From NCBI GenBank assembly GCA_963754285.1, contig CAVWFN010000016.1, forward strand, positions 1 through 25,228: 25,228 nt of DNA, given 5' to 3'. This document shows, in pieces, positions 1 to 8,350 of the stretch; position 1 is the stretch's first letter, and every line of letters begins with the position of its first letter. Position numbers and translations under genes: made by a program. Under the pieces are notes generated by a model, which saw nothing but the letters and a program-made list of their open reading frames with translations, was not told where the DNA came from and did no database searches. The stretch comes from RYN-133 sp963754285. GTDB taxonomy: Bacteria; Actinomycetota; Actinomycetes; Mycobacteriales; Jatrophihabitantaceae.

Positions 1-348
1 ACCCGCATCGAGCTGCGTTCGCTCGACTCGGCCTGCAATCCGTACCTCGCCTTCGCGCTCATCCTCGCCGCAGGTCTGAAGGGCGTCGAGCAGAACTACG
101 AGCTGCCGCCCGGCGCCGAGGACGAGGTGTGGTCGATGTCCGACACCGAGCTGCGCGCGCTGGGCTACGACGAGCTGCCGCACAACCTCGCTGACGCGCT
201 GCGCGCGATGGAGACGAGCGAACTGGTGGCCGAGACGCTCGGCGAGCACGTCTTCGACTTCTTCCTGCGCAACAAGAAAGAGGAGTGGGTCGAGTACCGC
301 GCCGAGGTCAGCCCGTTCGAGTTGCGCCGCTATCTGCCTGCTCTGTAA
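1..348 (+). CDS. glnA2: Glutamine synthetase, GlnA2-type, C-terminal fragment (partial at window start)
   Basis: This is the last 115 residues of a type I glutamine synthetase, which makes glutamine from glutamate, ammonia and ATP in the cytoplasm. The reading frame is open from base 1 and ends at TAA 346-348. The stretch SACNPYLAFALILAAGLKG matches the conserved C-terminal region of glutamine synthetases, and a YELPP segment follows with its Tyr codon at 97-99. The tail, containing VWSMSDTELRALGYDELP and ending RRYLPAL, looks like the GlnA2 branch of actinobacteria rather than GlnA1, which ends in YYDV. The order synthetase, then glnE, on the same strand agrees with the mycobacterial glnA2-glnE arrangement. 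The family is certain. The GlnA2 assignment is inferred from the tail and from synteny, because the N-terminal part lies outside the window. Confidence 0.92.
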   Translation, partial: TRIELRSLDSACNPYLAFALILAAGLKGVEQNYELPPGAEDEVWSMSDTELRALGYDELPHNLADALRAMETSELVAETLGEHVFDFFLRNKKEEWVEYRAEVSPFELRRYLPAL

Positions 349-353
349 CGGCT

Positions 354-371
354 GGCGGCAGCGCGGCCGCC
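354..371 (+). terminator. GC-rich hairpin after glnA2, possible weak terminator
   Basis: GGCGGC (354-359) and GCCGCC (366-371) form a perfect 6-bp stem around a 6-nt loop, 5 nt after the glnA2 stop. No T-run follows. It may attenuate rather than end transcription, since the next gene starts only 41 nt after the stop. Confidence 0.3.
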
Positions 372-389
372 GCTGGCTAGGCTCGACAG

Positions 390-1241
390 GTGGCCGTTCT
401 CGTCGTTCAGCTCGACGCCTCGGATCCGCCCGCCCGCCTCGGTGACTGGCTGCGTGCTGCGGGTCTCGAGTTGGACGTGCGCGCGCTCGATGCCGGTGAC
501 CCGTTGCCCACCGACCTGCAAGGCCACGACGGCCTCATCGTGATGGGCGGCGGGATGGGCGCTCTCGACGACGACGCCGCGCCCTACCTGCCCGCGGTCC
601 GGGCGCTGCTCCGGACGGCGGTCTCGGAGCAGGTACCCACCCTCGGCGTGTGTCTGGGGCACCAGTTGCTCGCGGTCGCGAACGGGGGCCAGATCCGCCG
701 CATCCCGGACGGTCCCGAGGTCGGCGCGCAGCTGGTGGCCAAGCGCACCGCTGCCGCGGACGACGTGCTGTTCTCCGCGTTGCCGATCACCCCGGATGTG
801 CTGCAGTGGCACTTCGACGAGGTGCACGTTCTGCCGCCCGGCGCCGTCCAACTCGCCAGCTCGCCGGCCTGTGAACACCAGGCGTTCCGGCTGGGTCGCC
901 TCGTGTGGGGCATCCAGTTCCACATCGAGACCGACGCCGCGATCGTGCGGGCGTGGGCGGCCGAAGACTCCGGTGAGCTCGCCGATTACGACCTCGACGC
1001 CATCGTCGATCGCGCTGTCACCATCGACGACGACCTCGCCGAGGTGTGGGCGCCGTTCGCGGCCCGGTTCGCTGACGTCGTGCGTGATCCCGCGTCCGTC
1101 CCGGAGCCTCGCGGCGCGCCGAGCTCGACGTCAGGGCCACTGAGCGATCCGGCAGCGATCCGTGCTGCCCTGGCAGCCGAAGCGAACGCTGCGCGTGGAC
1201 TGCTGCCGATGCCGGGCCTGCGTCGGCCCGACGATGGCTGA
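390..1241 (+). CDS. Class I glutamine amidotransferase (GMP synthase-like GATase)
   Basis: This is a 283-residue stand-alone class I glutamine amidotransferase, the fold that hydrolyses glutamine and passes ammonia to a partner or acts on gamma-glutamyl compounds. The visible triad is Cys88 in GVCLGHQ, His178 and Glu180 in GIQFHIE. An oxyanion-type MGGGMGALDDD segment lies at about residues 52-62. The start is GTG 390, with an AGG about 8 nt upstream; the hydrophobic strand AVLVVQLD follows at once, as expected for the first beta strand of the domain. The C-terminal 90 residues are not part of the catalytic core and I do not recognise them. The gene sits between glnA2 and glnE and overlaps the glnE start by 8 nt, so the three are probably one nitrogen-linked operon. 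The true substrate is unknown. Confidence 0.88.
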   Translation: MAVLVVQLDASDPPARLGDWLRAAGLELDVRALDAGDPLPTDLQGHDGLIVMGGGMGALDDDAAPYLPAVRALLRTAVSEQVPTLGVCLGHQLLAVANGGQIRRIPDGPEVGAQLVAKRTAAADDVLFSALPITPDVLQWHFDEVHVLPPGAVQLASSPACEHQAFRLGRLVWGIQFHIETDAAIVRAWAAEDSGELADYDLDAIVDRAVTIDDDLAEVWAPFAARFADVVRDPASVPEPRGAPSSTSGPLSDPAAIRAALAAEANAARGLLPMPGLRRPDDG

Positions 1242-4200
1242 CACCACGCCGCTGCGTCGCAGCGCACTGCGGCTGGCCCGGCTCGCGTTCAGCGACGGTG
1301 AGCGCGCCGCGCAACTGCTCGCCGAAGCTCCACTGGCGTGGTGGGACGTCGCCGACAACGCGCCGGTCGACGACGACGCAGCGAGAATCATCTCGGCGAT
1401 CGGACGCGCCGCAGCTCCGGATGCCGCGTTGGAGACCCTCGCGCGACTCGTCGCGACGCCGGCCGGTGCCGAGCTGCGCTCGGTGCTCGCCACCGATGCG
1501 CAGGTGCGCGCGCGGTTGATTCCGCTGCTCGGCACGTCCGTTGCACTCGGCGACCATCTCGTGGCGCATCCCGACGCCTGGCGCGGGCTGGCCGGGCCGG
1601 ACGACTTCCCCGGCATGTCGCGACGGCTGCACGAGTCGGTGGGCGCCGACCCGAGCGTCCCGACATCGGGAACGGACGGCGCGCGCGCCACGGTCGTCGG
1701 CGCCGCCGCGAGCGCGGCATTGCGAGTGGCCTACCGCCGTGAGCTGATCGCGATAGCCGGGCGAGACCTGTCGGGCGAGCTGGATCTGCGCACGGTTACG
1801 AGCGCGCTCGCCGACCTCGCCGGCTACACGTTGCAGGCTGCGCTGGCGGTCGCGGCAGCGACACTGCCCGACGACGCGGAGCCGTGCCGGTTGGCGATCA
1901 TCGCGATGGGAAAGACCGGGGGGCGCGAACTCAATTACGTCTCGGACGTCGACGTCATGTTCGTCGCCGAGCCGGGACGCTTCGACGACGACCCCGCCGA
2001 CTCCGACCGAGCGCTACGCACGGCGACGACGCTGGCAGCCAACACCATGCGGCTGTGTCGCGAGGTTGCGTGGGAGGTCGACGCGGCGCTGCGGCCCGAG
2101 GGCAAGGACGGCGCGCTGGTGCGCACGCTCGCCAGCTACGAGGCCTACTACCAGCGGTGGGCGAACACCTGGGAATTCCAGGCGCTGCTCAAAGCGCGGG
2201 CCGTGGCCGGCGACCTCGAGCTGGGCGCACGGTACGAGGCCGCGATCGGCCCGTTCGTGTGGTCTGCGGCCGAACGTCCGGACTTCGTTGCCGACGTGCA
2301 GGCGATGCGGCGTCGCGTGGTCGCGCACATCCCGTCGGCCGTAGCCGATCGCGAGCTCAAGCTCGGCCCAGGCGGGTTGCGCGATGTGGAGTTCGCGGTG
2401 CAACTGCTACAGCTGGTCCATGGTCGCGGCGACGACGCGTTGCGCGGCGGCGCCACTTTGCCGGCGCTGGACGCGCTGCGTGACGGAGGGTACGTCGGTC
2501 GCGACGACGCGCTGAGTCTGGCGGACGCGTACACGTTCCTGCGCGCCACCGAGCATCGGTTGCAGCTGCGCCGCCTTCGGCGGACCCATCTCGTACCGGC
2601 GGATCCGGCGCAGCTGATGTGGCTCGCGCTGGCGATGGGCTATCGCCCCGACCAGCGAGGCGATGCCCGTGCGGTCTGGAAGGCCGAGTGGGCACTGCAC
2701 ACTCGGGAGGTGCGCCGCCTGCACGAGAAGCTGTTCTACCGTCCGCTGCTCGAGGCGGTGGCCCGGGTGCCGTCGGCCGATCTGCGGCTGACCCCCGAAG
2801 AGGCCGGGCGGCGGTTGTCGGCGCTCGGTTTCGTCGACCCGGCACGTGCACTGCAGCACCTGGACGCGCTCACGTCCGGTCTGTCGCGTCGCGCCACGCT
2901 GCAGCGAGCGTTGCTGCCCGTCCTGCTGTCGGACTTCTCCGACGCACCCGATCCGGACGCCGGGCTGCTCGCATACCGGCGCGTGTCCGACGCGCTCGGA
3001 ACAACGCCCTGGTACCTGCGGCTGCTGCGCGACGAGGGTCAGGTCGCATCGCGACTTGCCCACCTGCTCGGCACGAGCCAATACGTCGCGCGCATGCTCG
3101 GCCGCGCTCCCGAAGCGCTGCGCATGCTCGCTGCCGACAGCGAACTCACGCCGCGCGCCCCGGGCGAGGTCGCCGCGACGATGCACGACACCGCCGTGCG
3201 CCGCGATGACCCCGTCGAGGCCGTCGCTGCGATTCGAGCGGTGCGCCGCACCGAGCTGTTGCGGACCGCGTTCGCCGACCTGCTCGGTCTGATCCCGGTC
3301 GAGGCGGTGTGCGAGGCGATCAGCGCCACCACCGAGGCGACGCTCGAGACTTCGTTGCAGATCGCCGTGCGGGCCGTCGCTGCCGACCGTGATCGCGACA
3401 CGCTGCCGTTGCGGTTCGCGATCATCGCCATGGGACGCCTGGGCGGCTCCGAAGTCGGCTACGGCTCCGACGCCGACGTCATGTTCGTCTTCGAGCCGAT
3501 CGGCGAATCCGACGAGGACGTCACGCGGATCGCGCAGGATGTCGCCGGCCGTCTGCGTGCCTTGCTGTCCGCGCCGTCGTCGACCGACCCGCCGCTCGGC
3601 ATCGACGCAGACCTGCGCCCGGAAGGCCGCAACGGTCCGCTGGCGCGATCGCTCGCGTCCTACGAGCAGTACTACCAACGCTGGTCGTCACCGTGGGAGG
3701 CGCAGGCGCTGCTGCGAGCGCGCTTCGCCGCCGGCGACCGCGAGCTCGGGCAGCGGTTCCTCACGATGATCGATCCGGTGCGCTATCCGGCGCAGGGGCT
3801 CAGCGCGTCCGACCTGATCGAGATTCGCCGCCTCAAAGGTCGCGTCGACGCCGAAAGGCTGCCTCGCGGTGCCGACCCGTCCACGCACACCAAGCTCGGC
3901 CGTGGCGGGCTGGCCGATATCGAATGGACGGTGCAGCTGCTGCAGTTGCAGCACGCGGGGCGCATCGAGTCGCTGCGCACGACTCGCACGATGGACGCGT
4001 TGCATGCAGCGACCGAGCACGGCTTGCTCGATCGGGCACAAGCCGCCGCATTGTCGACCGGCTGGCGCCAGGCAACTCGATTGCGCAACGCGATCATGCT
4101 CGTACGCGACAAGGCCGAGGATCAGATCCCCTCGCAGGGCACTGCGTTGTTGGCGGTCGGCAGCGCGCTCGGGTATGCGGACGGGTTCGATCCGGGCGCG

Positions 4201-4278
4201 GTGATCGACGACTACCGTCGTGGCGCGCGCCGGGCGCGCAAGGTCGTCGAAGAGGTTTTCTACGCCCGGCTCGACTGA
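1234..4278 (+). CDS. glnE: Bifunctional glutamine synthetase adenylyltransferase / adenylyl-removing enzyme
   Basis: GlnE attaches AMP to, and removes it from, a tyrosine of glutamine synthetase and so sets its activity to nitrogen supply. The protein has 1014 residues, close to the roughly 990 usual in mycobacteria. Two homologous nucleotidyltransferase halves are visible. The N-terminal (adenylyl-removing) half carries MGKTGGRELNYVSDVDVMF near residues 225-242. The C-terminal (adenylylating) half carries MGRLGGSEVGYGSDADVMF near 733-750. Each is followed by a copy of the helix motif YYQRWxxxWExQALLxARxxAGD, which shows the internal duplication. I chose ATG 1234 (MADTTPLRR). The frame is open upstream, but translation from there would read Cys-rich, non-homologous sequence that overlaps the amidotransferase. 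The target Tyr is visible in the GlnA1 fragment at the other end of the window. Its 3' end overlaps the convergent PAP2 gene by 19 nt. Confidence 0.97.
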   Translation: MADTTPLRRSALRLARLAFSDGERAAQLLAEAPLAWWDVADNAPVDDDAARIISAIGRAAAPDAALETLARLVATPAGAELRSVLATDAQVRARLIPLLGTSVALGDHLVAHPDAWRGLAGPDDFPGMSRRLHESVGADPSVPTSGTDGARATVVGAAASAALRVAYRRELIAIAGRDLSGELDLRTVTSALADLAGYTLQAALAVAAATLPDDAEPCRLAIIAMGKTGGRELNYVSDVDVMFVAEPGRFDDDPADSDRALRTATTLAANTMRLCREVAWEVDAALRPEGKDGALVRTLASYEAYYQRWANTWEFQALLKARAVAGDLELGARYEAAIGPFVWSAAERPDFVADVQAMRRRVVAHIPSAVADRELKLGPGGLRDVEFAVQLLQLVHGRGDDALRGGATLPALDALRDGGYVGRDDALSLADAYTFLRATEHRLQLRRLRRTHLVPADPAQLMWLALAMGYRPDQRGDARAVWKAEWALHTREVRRLHEKLFYRPLLEAVARVPSADLRLTPEEAGRRLSALGFVDPARALQHLDALTSGLSRRATLQRALLPVLLSDFSDAPDPDAGLLAYRRVSDALGTTPWYLRLLRDEGQVASRLAHLLGTSQYVARMLGRAPEALRMLAADSELTPRAPGEVAATMHDTAVRRDDPVEAVAAIRAVRRTELLRTAFADLLGLIPVEAVCEAISATTEATLETSLQIAVRAVAADRDRDTLPLRFAIIAMGRLGGSEVGYGSDADVMFVFEPIGESDEDVTRIAQDVAGRLRALLSAPSSTDPPLGIDADLRPEGRNGPLARSLASYEQYYQRWSSPWEAQALLRARFAAGDRELGQRFLTMIDPVRYPAQGLSASDLIEIRRLKGRVDAERLPRGADPSTHTKLGRGGLADIEWTVQLLQLQHAGRIESLRTTRTMDALHAATEHGLLDRAQAAALSTGWRQATRLRNAIMLVRDKAEDQIPSQGTALLAVGSALGYADGFDPGAVIDDYRRGARRARKVVEEVFYARLD

Positions 4279-5144
4279 CGCCGCTTTGCCGCCAGGCGCG
4301 AAGGACGCAGGTTCGGCAAGGGCGGGTCGGGACGTCCGAAGTCGGGTGCATCCCACGGCGGCGTGTAGGCACCATGGCCCGAGAGCACTGCCTGGATGCC
4401 GAACGCGATGACCACCGTCGCTGCGCCGCCGATGGCGTCGATCAGGTAGTGGTTCGCGGTGCCGATGATCACGAACACCGTGAAGAACGGATAGATCAGA
4501 CCGAGCATGCGCACCCACAACCGGCGGGCGCACATGAAGACTGAAATGCCGGCCCACAGAGCCCACGCGGTGTGCAGGCTCGGCATCGCGGCGTACTGGT
4601 TGGAATGCGCGGCGATCTCGGGGTCGGCGAGTGATCCCCAGGTGTGGAACTTGACCACCGTGTCGATGTAGTCGGAGCCCGGCAGCAGCCGCGGCGGCGC
4701 CACGGGGTAAAGCGCGAAGCCGGCGAGCGCGATGAGCGTCAAGGTGAACAGCACCGTGCGCGCGCCGCGATAGATGTGCGGGCGCTGGATGAACAACCAG
4801 ACAAGCACGCCGAGCGTGACGATGAAGTGCAGAGTCGCGTAGTAGTAGTCGAGGATCTGGGCGACCCATTCGTGCACCGCGACCCACTGGTTGACCGACA
4901 GCTCGAAGTTGACGCCGATGATGTCTTGCAGGTGCTGGATCGACAGGCCGTGCCGGATCGCGATCGAGGCCTGCTGCGGAATCGCGTTACGGCCGATGCT
5001 GTAGATCCAGTAGCCGATCGCGATGATCGCGACTTCCTGCCACCACACCGGACGGCGGAAGCGCAGCAGGCGGCGGGGGAGTACACCAGAGAAGCGCCTG
5101 CGTCCCGTTCCGGGCGCGGCGCTGCGCAGGTCGGTGCGGCTCAC
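4260..5144 (-). CDS. PAP2-superfamily membrane phosphatase / phosphotransferase-like protein
   Basis: This polytopic membrane protein of the PAP2 (type 2 phosphatidic acid phosphatase) superfamily resembles the inositol-phosphotransferase-like branch (PAP2_3). With the chosen GTG 5144 it has 294 residues. About six hydrophobic segments lie between residues 36 and 255. The phosphatase motifs are YPVAPPRLLP (146-155), MPSLHTAWALW (187-197) and GTANHYLIDAIGG (228-240), whose His residues are the expected catalytic ones. GAGGG ends 4 nt before GTG 5144. A GTG at 5192 would add 16 polar residues and cannot be excluded. It is the last gene of the minus-strand run that begins with the Tat mini-protein. 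Its substrate is probably a lipid phosphate or lipid-linked head group, which is inference from the family. Confidence 0.85.
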   Translation of the reverse strand: MSRTDLRSAAPGTGRRRFSGVLPRRLLRFRRPVWWQEVAIIAIGYWIYSIGRNAIPQQASIAIRHGLSIQHLQDIIGVNFELSVNQWVAVHEWVAQILDYYYATLHFIVTLGVLVWLFIQRPHIYRGARTVLFTLTLIALAGFALYPVAPPRLLPGSDYIDTVVKFHTWGSLADPEIAAHSNQYAAMPSLHTAWALWAGISVFMCARRLWVRMLGLIYPFFTVFVIIGTANHYLIDAIGGAATVVIAFGIQAVLSGHGAYTPPWDAPDFGRPDPPLPNLRPSRLAAKRRQSSRA

Positions 5145-5201
5145 CACACCCTCATCTTTCCACTTACGTACGACACAGATGCGATCCGGCACGGCCCGGG
5201 C

Positions 5202-6194
5202 TCAGGGCGACGTGGCCTCGGCGGCTCGCACCAGCTCGGCCGTAGCCGCTCGAATCTCGGGCAACGGGGCGGCCAGTGCCTGATTGCGCCCGATTCGTTG
5301 CGTGAGTGATGTCACAGGAGCGCCGGGCTCGACCCCGTCCGCGTGGTCGCCGACGATCAGCGCGACGCGGCGTCCGGCGTCCGCGCAGAGCCGCACGACG
5401 CCGATGGGTGCCTTGCCGGACAGGCTCGAGCGGTCGAGGCGGCCCTCGCCGGTGAGCACGAGGTCGGCGGACGCGATCCGCTGCGCGAGGCCCAGCCGTT
5501 CCGCGACGACATCGAAGCCCGGTCTGATGCGGGCACCGAGCGCCGCCAGCCCGCCGGCCAGTCCGCCGGCCGCACCCGACCCGTCCAGGTCGCTGATGCG
5601 CGCGTCGAATCGAGCGCGGTAGACCTCGACCAGCTCGCGCAGCCGCGCGGTGAGCACGTCGACGGTCGCGGAGTCGGCGCCCTTCTGCGGTGCGAACACC
5701 GCAGCCGCGTCGACGAAGCGGGTCGTCACATCGGCCGCGACGGTGACCGTGTCGAGCGGCGCACGCGAGGTCAGTTCGTCAACGGCACCCAGGCCGCCGT
5801 CGGTGGTCGCCGACCCGCCGACACCGACAATCACCTGGGTCGCGCCGGCATCGAGCGCCGCCGCGATGAGTTCACCCGTCCCCATCGTCGTCGCGGCGAC
5901 CGGGTCGTTGCGTCCGGCGACCAGTGCCAGCCCGGACGCGGTCGCCATCTCGATGACCGCGGCCGTGCCGTCGAGCAGCCAGCCGGCATCGACGGGCTCG
6001 CCGAGCGGTCCGGTGACCGTCGTGGTCCGGTTCGCGCCGCCGAAGCACTCCAGCAGGCCTTCGCCCCCATCGGAGATCGGGGCGATGTCGCACTGCCAGC
6101 CGGCGTCCGCGGCACCGAGCGCCATGGCCTCGGCGATCTCGCGGGCGGTCGCCGACCCACGGAACTTGTCGGGGGCGGCCAGCAGCAGCGGCAC
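5202..6194 (-). CDS. Glycerate kinase (GlxK/GarK family)
   Basis: This 330-residue protein belongs to the bacterial glycerate kinase family, which phosphorylates D-glycerate with ATP, usually at the 2-position, and feeds it to glycolysis. Family hallmarks are LAAPDKFRGSATAREIAEAM at the N-terminus, ISDGGEGLLEC near residue 40, GVGGSATTDGGLGA near 125, FAPQKGA near 167, DLDGSGAAGGLAGGL near 205 and LTGEGRLDRSSLSGKAPIGV near 248. Length and motifs are complete. The GTG start at 6194 lies 17 nt after the upstream stop, and AGGA sits about 9 nt before it. The gene is embedded in the DUF4331 run, and nothing adjacent explains a source of glycerate. Confidence 0.95.
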   Translation of the reverse strand: MPLLLAAPDKFRGSATAREIAEAMALGAADAGWQCDIAPISDGGEGLLECFGGANRTTTVTGPLGEPVDAGWLLDGTAAVIEMATASGLALVAGRNDPVAATTMGTGELIAAALDAGATQVIVGVGGSATTDGGLGAVDELTSRAPLDTVTVAADVTTRFVDAAAVFAPQKGADSATVDVLTARLRELVEVYRARFDARISDLDGSGAAGGLAGGLAALGARIRPGFDVVAERLGLAQRIASADLVLTGEGRLDRSSLSGKAPIGVVRLCADAGRRVALIVGDHADGVEPGAPVTSLTQRIGRNQALAAPLPEIRAATAELVRAAEATSP

Positions 6195-6211
6195 GAACCG
6201 GATCCTAGGCG

Positions 6212-6562
6212 TCAGCCGACGACCACCTCGGTCGGCCAGTTCGCGAAGACGACCGAGCCACCGTCGACGTGCGTGCTCAGTTCGACCGGACCGTTCGGAC
6301 GCAGGTACAGGTCGTAGTCGCCTGCCTCGAGTTCGCCGAACACCGCCGACGCGACGGGCGGCCCGTGGCGGCCGTCGCGGGGTCGGTTCACCACAGCGAC
6401 GTGCGGCAAGTGCGCGACACCGTCGTGGTCGTACGGACGGATCTCGACCTCGTGTCCGAGCAACTGCGACGGCATCGTCACGACGAGCGCGCCGATGTCA
6501 TCGCCGATGTCGAGCAGCACCGCGCCTTGCCCCGCATGGCTGTTGTCCTCACGCGCGGTCAT
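6212..6562 (-). CDS. Conserved hypothetical 116-residue protein coupled to DUF4331
   Basis: I do not recognise a named family. The 116-residue protein has no signal peptide or membrane segment. It looks like an all-beta domain: alternating hydrophobic strands (AVLLDIGDDIGALVVTMP, HVAVVNRP, YDLYLRPNGPVELSTHV, SVVFANWP) joined by His/Asp/Gly-rich turns. The first 10 residues are polar. Its ATG (6562) overlaps the DUF4331 stop in an ATGA, so the two are translationally coupled and probably act together. A binding or structural accessory role is only a guess. Confidence 0.75.
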   Translation of the reverse strand: MTAREDNSHAGQGAVLLDIGDDIGALVVTMPSQLLGHEVEIRPYDHDGVAHLPHVAVVNRPRDGRHGPPVASAVFGELEAGDYDLYLRPNGPVELSTHVDGGSVVFANWPTEVVVG

Positions 6563-7938
6563 GACTTCGGCGTCCCGGGCTTCGTCTGGTAACCACCAGC
6601 CGGTGTGCCGAGGTACGGGAAATGGTCCAGATACGGCGCGTTGGTGTTGTGCGTGCCGTCGGTCAATTCGCCGGCTGCCTTGTCGGGCTTGTAGCTCTTG
6701 TCGACCAACGGGATCGTTGCCCCGGCGATCGCCCGGAGCTCGATCGCGACGACGTCGTCCATGACACGCCGTCCGTTCGGGAAGCCGGACGCGTCGCCGC
6801 CGAGCAGGCCGAACTTGCTCGGCTTGTCCGAGGGCTTGATGGCCATGTTGAGTCGGAGCATGTCCGAGAGCACCGGACCGGTCGTGTTCTGGAATCCCGG
6901 CACGATGCCGGCCGGGATGCCGGTGAGCAGGATTGCCTCGAGGTCGGCTCTCGGCTTCTTGTACTTCGCCAGGTGCGGGAACACGCCCGGGTAGAGAGCG
7001 GGCAGCAACCCTGCGAGCTCCGGATGGGCGACGTACTTGGCGAACTGCTTGTCGCCGTGCGGATGTGCGTGGTTCCAGCGGTCCTTGTACGCCATGGGCA
7101 CGACCACCTCGTTGAAGAGCGGGTTGCCGAGCCGCGAGACCTGGACCCAGGGCCCGGTGCCGTCGTAGGTCGCCGTCTTCGAATTGAACACCGACGACTT
7201 CTGCCGATACGTCGTCGCCCAGACGCCGATCACGGACTTCGCGTCCATGGCGTTGGTCGGGTTGTGGTGATCGACCGTGAGATCGGTCTTCGGCACCTGG
7301 AGCGCGATCGTGTGCACGTTGAGTCCCTGGGTGCCGTTGACACCCACTGCGTTCGCGGACGGGATCAGGTGCAGGTGCTGGAACGGGCGCAGCGCGCCGA
7401 GGTCGAAGATGCTGCCGAGGTCGACGTAGAAACCTTCGGCACGTTGACCGGCGAACACCTTGCGGCCGTGGCCGATGTCGTGGACTGCCTCGCTGGTGAA
7501 GTGCGCGTACTTGGGTGTGCTGCGGATGCCCACATTGACGGGCGGGACCCGCAGGCCCTTGGCGAGCACGACCGGCTTGCCGGCACCTTGCGTGCGGGTG
7601 ACCCGGTAGAACTGCGGCCGATTCCAGGTCGTGTCACTGATCGACTTGATCGGGCCGGTGTTGTACAAGAACGTGTCCGGGTTGCGGATCTCGGTGTGGA
7701 AGTGGAATCGGTAGGTGATGTCGCCCTGCGCATCGCCACGGTTGCTGATGTGGATGGCGTAGGTGACGTCGTCGCCGAACTCGTAGAAGTTCGGACCGCC
7801 CTGCGGGTTCTGGAACGGGATGAAGTTGGCGATGAGCGTGACCTTGTCCGGTTCGTCGCGACTGACGAACGCGTAGACGTCGGTGTTGTCGGCAACCGGG
7901 TCCTTCGAGATTTCCGGTGCTTCGCGATGTGATGACAT
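6559..7938 (-). CDS. DUF4331 family protein
   Basis: The protein has 459 residues and begins MSSHREAPEISKDP, the characteristic SHREAP opening of DUF4331, a family of unknown function. Further on are DNTDVYAFVS, ANFIPFQNPQGGPNFYEFGDDV and a C-terminal PNGRRVMDDVVAIELRAI segment. Many DUF4331 proteins are secreted, but this one shows no signal peptide. I chose ATG 7938 because the family opening starts there and GAGGGGG lies 5 nt upstream. That Shine-Dalgarno contains the stop codon of the upstream Tat gene (TGA 7951-7949), which implies coupled translation. It lies between the Tat mini-protein gene (10-nt gap) and the 116-residue gene (4-nt overlap). Several conserved His, Asp and Glu residues could bind metal, but no catalytic set can be named. 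Confidence 0.92.
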   Translation of the reverse strand: MSSHREAPEISKDPVADNTDVYAFVSRDEPDKVTLIANFIPFQNPQGGPNFYEFGDDVTYAIHISNRGDAQGDITYRFHFHTEIRNPDTFLYNTGPIKSISDTTWNRPQFYRVTRTQGAGKPVVLAKGLRVPPVNVGIRSTPKYAHFTSEAVHDIGHGRKVFAGQRAEGFYVDLGSIFDLGALRPFQHLHLIPSANAVGVNGTQGLNVHTIALQVPKTDLTVDHHNPTNAMDAKSVIGVWATTYRQKSSVFNSKTATYDGTGPWVQVSRLGNPLFNEVVVPMAYKDRWNHAHPHGDKQFAKYVAHPELAGLLPALYPGVFPHLAKYKKPRADLEAILLTGIPAGIVPGFQNTTGPVLSDMLRLNMAIKPSDKPSKFGLLGGDASGFPNGRRVMDDVVAIELRAIAGATIPLVDKSYKPDKAAGELTDGTHNTNAPYLDHFPYLGTPAGGYQTKPGTPKS

Positions 7939-7948
7939 GTCGTCCCCC

Positions 7949-8212
7949 TCAGAAAGCCGCGCGCGCGAGGCGGGCGACGAGATCGGCATCGTGGACGACG
8001 ATCTCGCGCTCATCGACCATCAATGTGATGGTGTCGCCCCGGACATCGGCGACGTGCGCGACGAGCGTGCCGCTCGCCTCTTTCGGTACGTGCGACATCG
8101 TGTTCGGCCGTGTGGTCGCGGCCTGAGCGCTCGGCGCGATGGCCGTGGCTCCGACACCGACCGCACCTACCGCGGCCGTCGCCAGGAACCCTCTTCGTGT
8201 CGACTGGTCCAT
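7949..8212 (-). CDS. Small Tat-signal protein, first gene of the DUF4331 cassette
   Basis: This 87-residue protein starts MDQSTRRGFLATAAVGAV, a twin-arginine export signal with R6-R7, followed by a hydrophobic core and a likely AQA-A cleavage after residue 31. The mature part is only about 56 residues and contains SGTLVAHVADVRGDTITLMV and an acidic, Val/Leu-rich end. ATG 8212 is preceded by AAGGGGGAAAACGAC, a strong Shine-Dalgarno; the upstream in-frame residues are polar and do not fit a signal peptide. It is followed after 10 nt by the DUF4331 gene. I do not recognise the mature domain. Export by Tat usually implies a protein folded, or complexed with a partner, in the cytoplasm. Confidence 0.82.
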   Translation of the reverse strand: MDQSTRRGFLATAAVGAVGVGATAIAPSAQAATTRPNTMSHVPKEASGTLVAHVADVRGDTITLMVDEREIVVHDADLVARLARAAF

Positions 8213-8350
8213 GTCGTTTTCCCCCTTGTTGGACTCGGATCCGTCACGCGAGACTTCGTAGACCGGCCCGCTACGGTTTCCTGCGTCACATGGCAACTTG
8301 TGCGCCTGGTCAGATGGGCAGCGCCGTGCGACTATCCCGCCCGTTCAGCG

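Noticed and set aside
1162..1233. Upstream extension of glnE
   Set aside because: The added residues are Cys/Arg-rich, overlap the amidotransferase and do not fit GlnE; ATG 1234 gives the normal length.
2407..3678. Long minus-strand open frame (423 codons) opposite glnE
   Set aside because: Its product is Arg/Gln/Asp-rich with no domain, and the plus strand encodes conserved GlnE throughout. It is a GC-rich shadow.
6622..7932. Long plus-strand open frame (436 codons) opposite DUF4331
   Set aside because: Low-complexity Val/Arg/Asp sequence with no domain, fully antisense to a gene with family motifs and a strong Shine-Dalgarno.
8213..8350. ECF-type promoter (GGAAAC with a GTCTAC-like box) upstream of the Tat mini-protein gene
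   Set aside because: The spacing between the boxes is about 12 nt, too short for an ECF promoter. The 138-bp gap must hold the operon promoter but I cannot place it.
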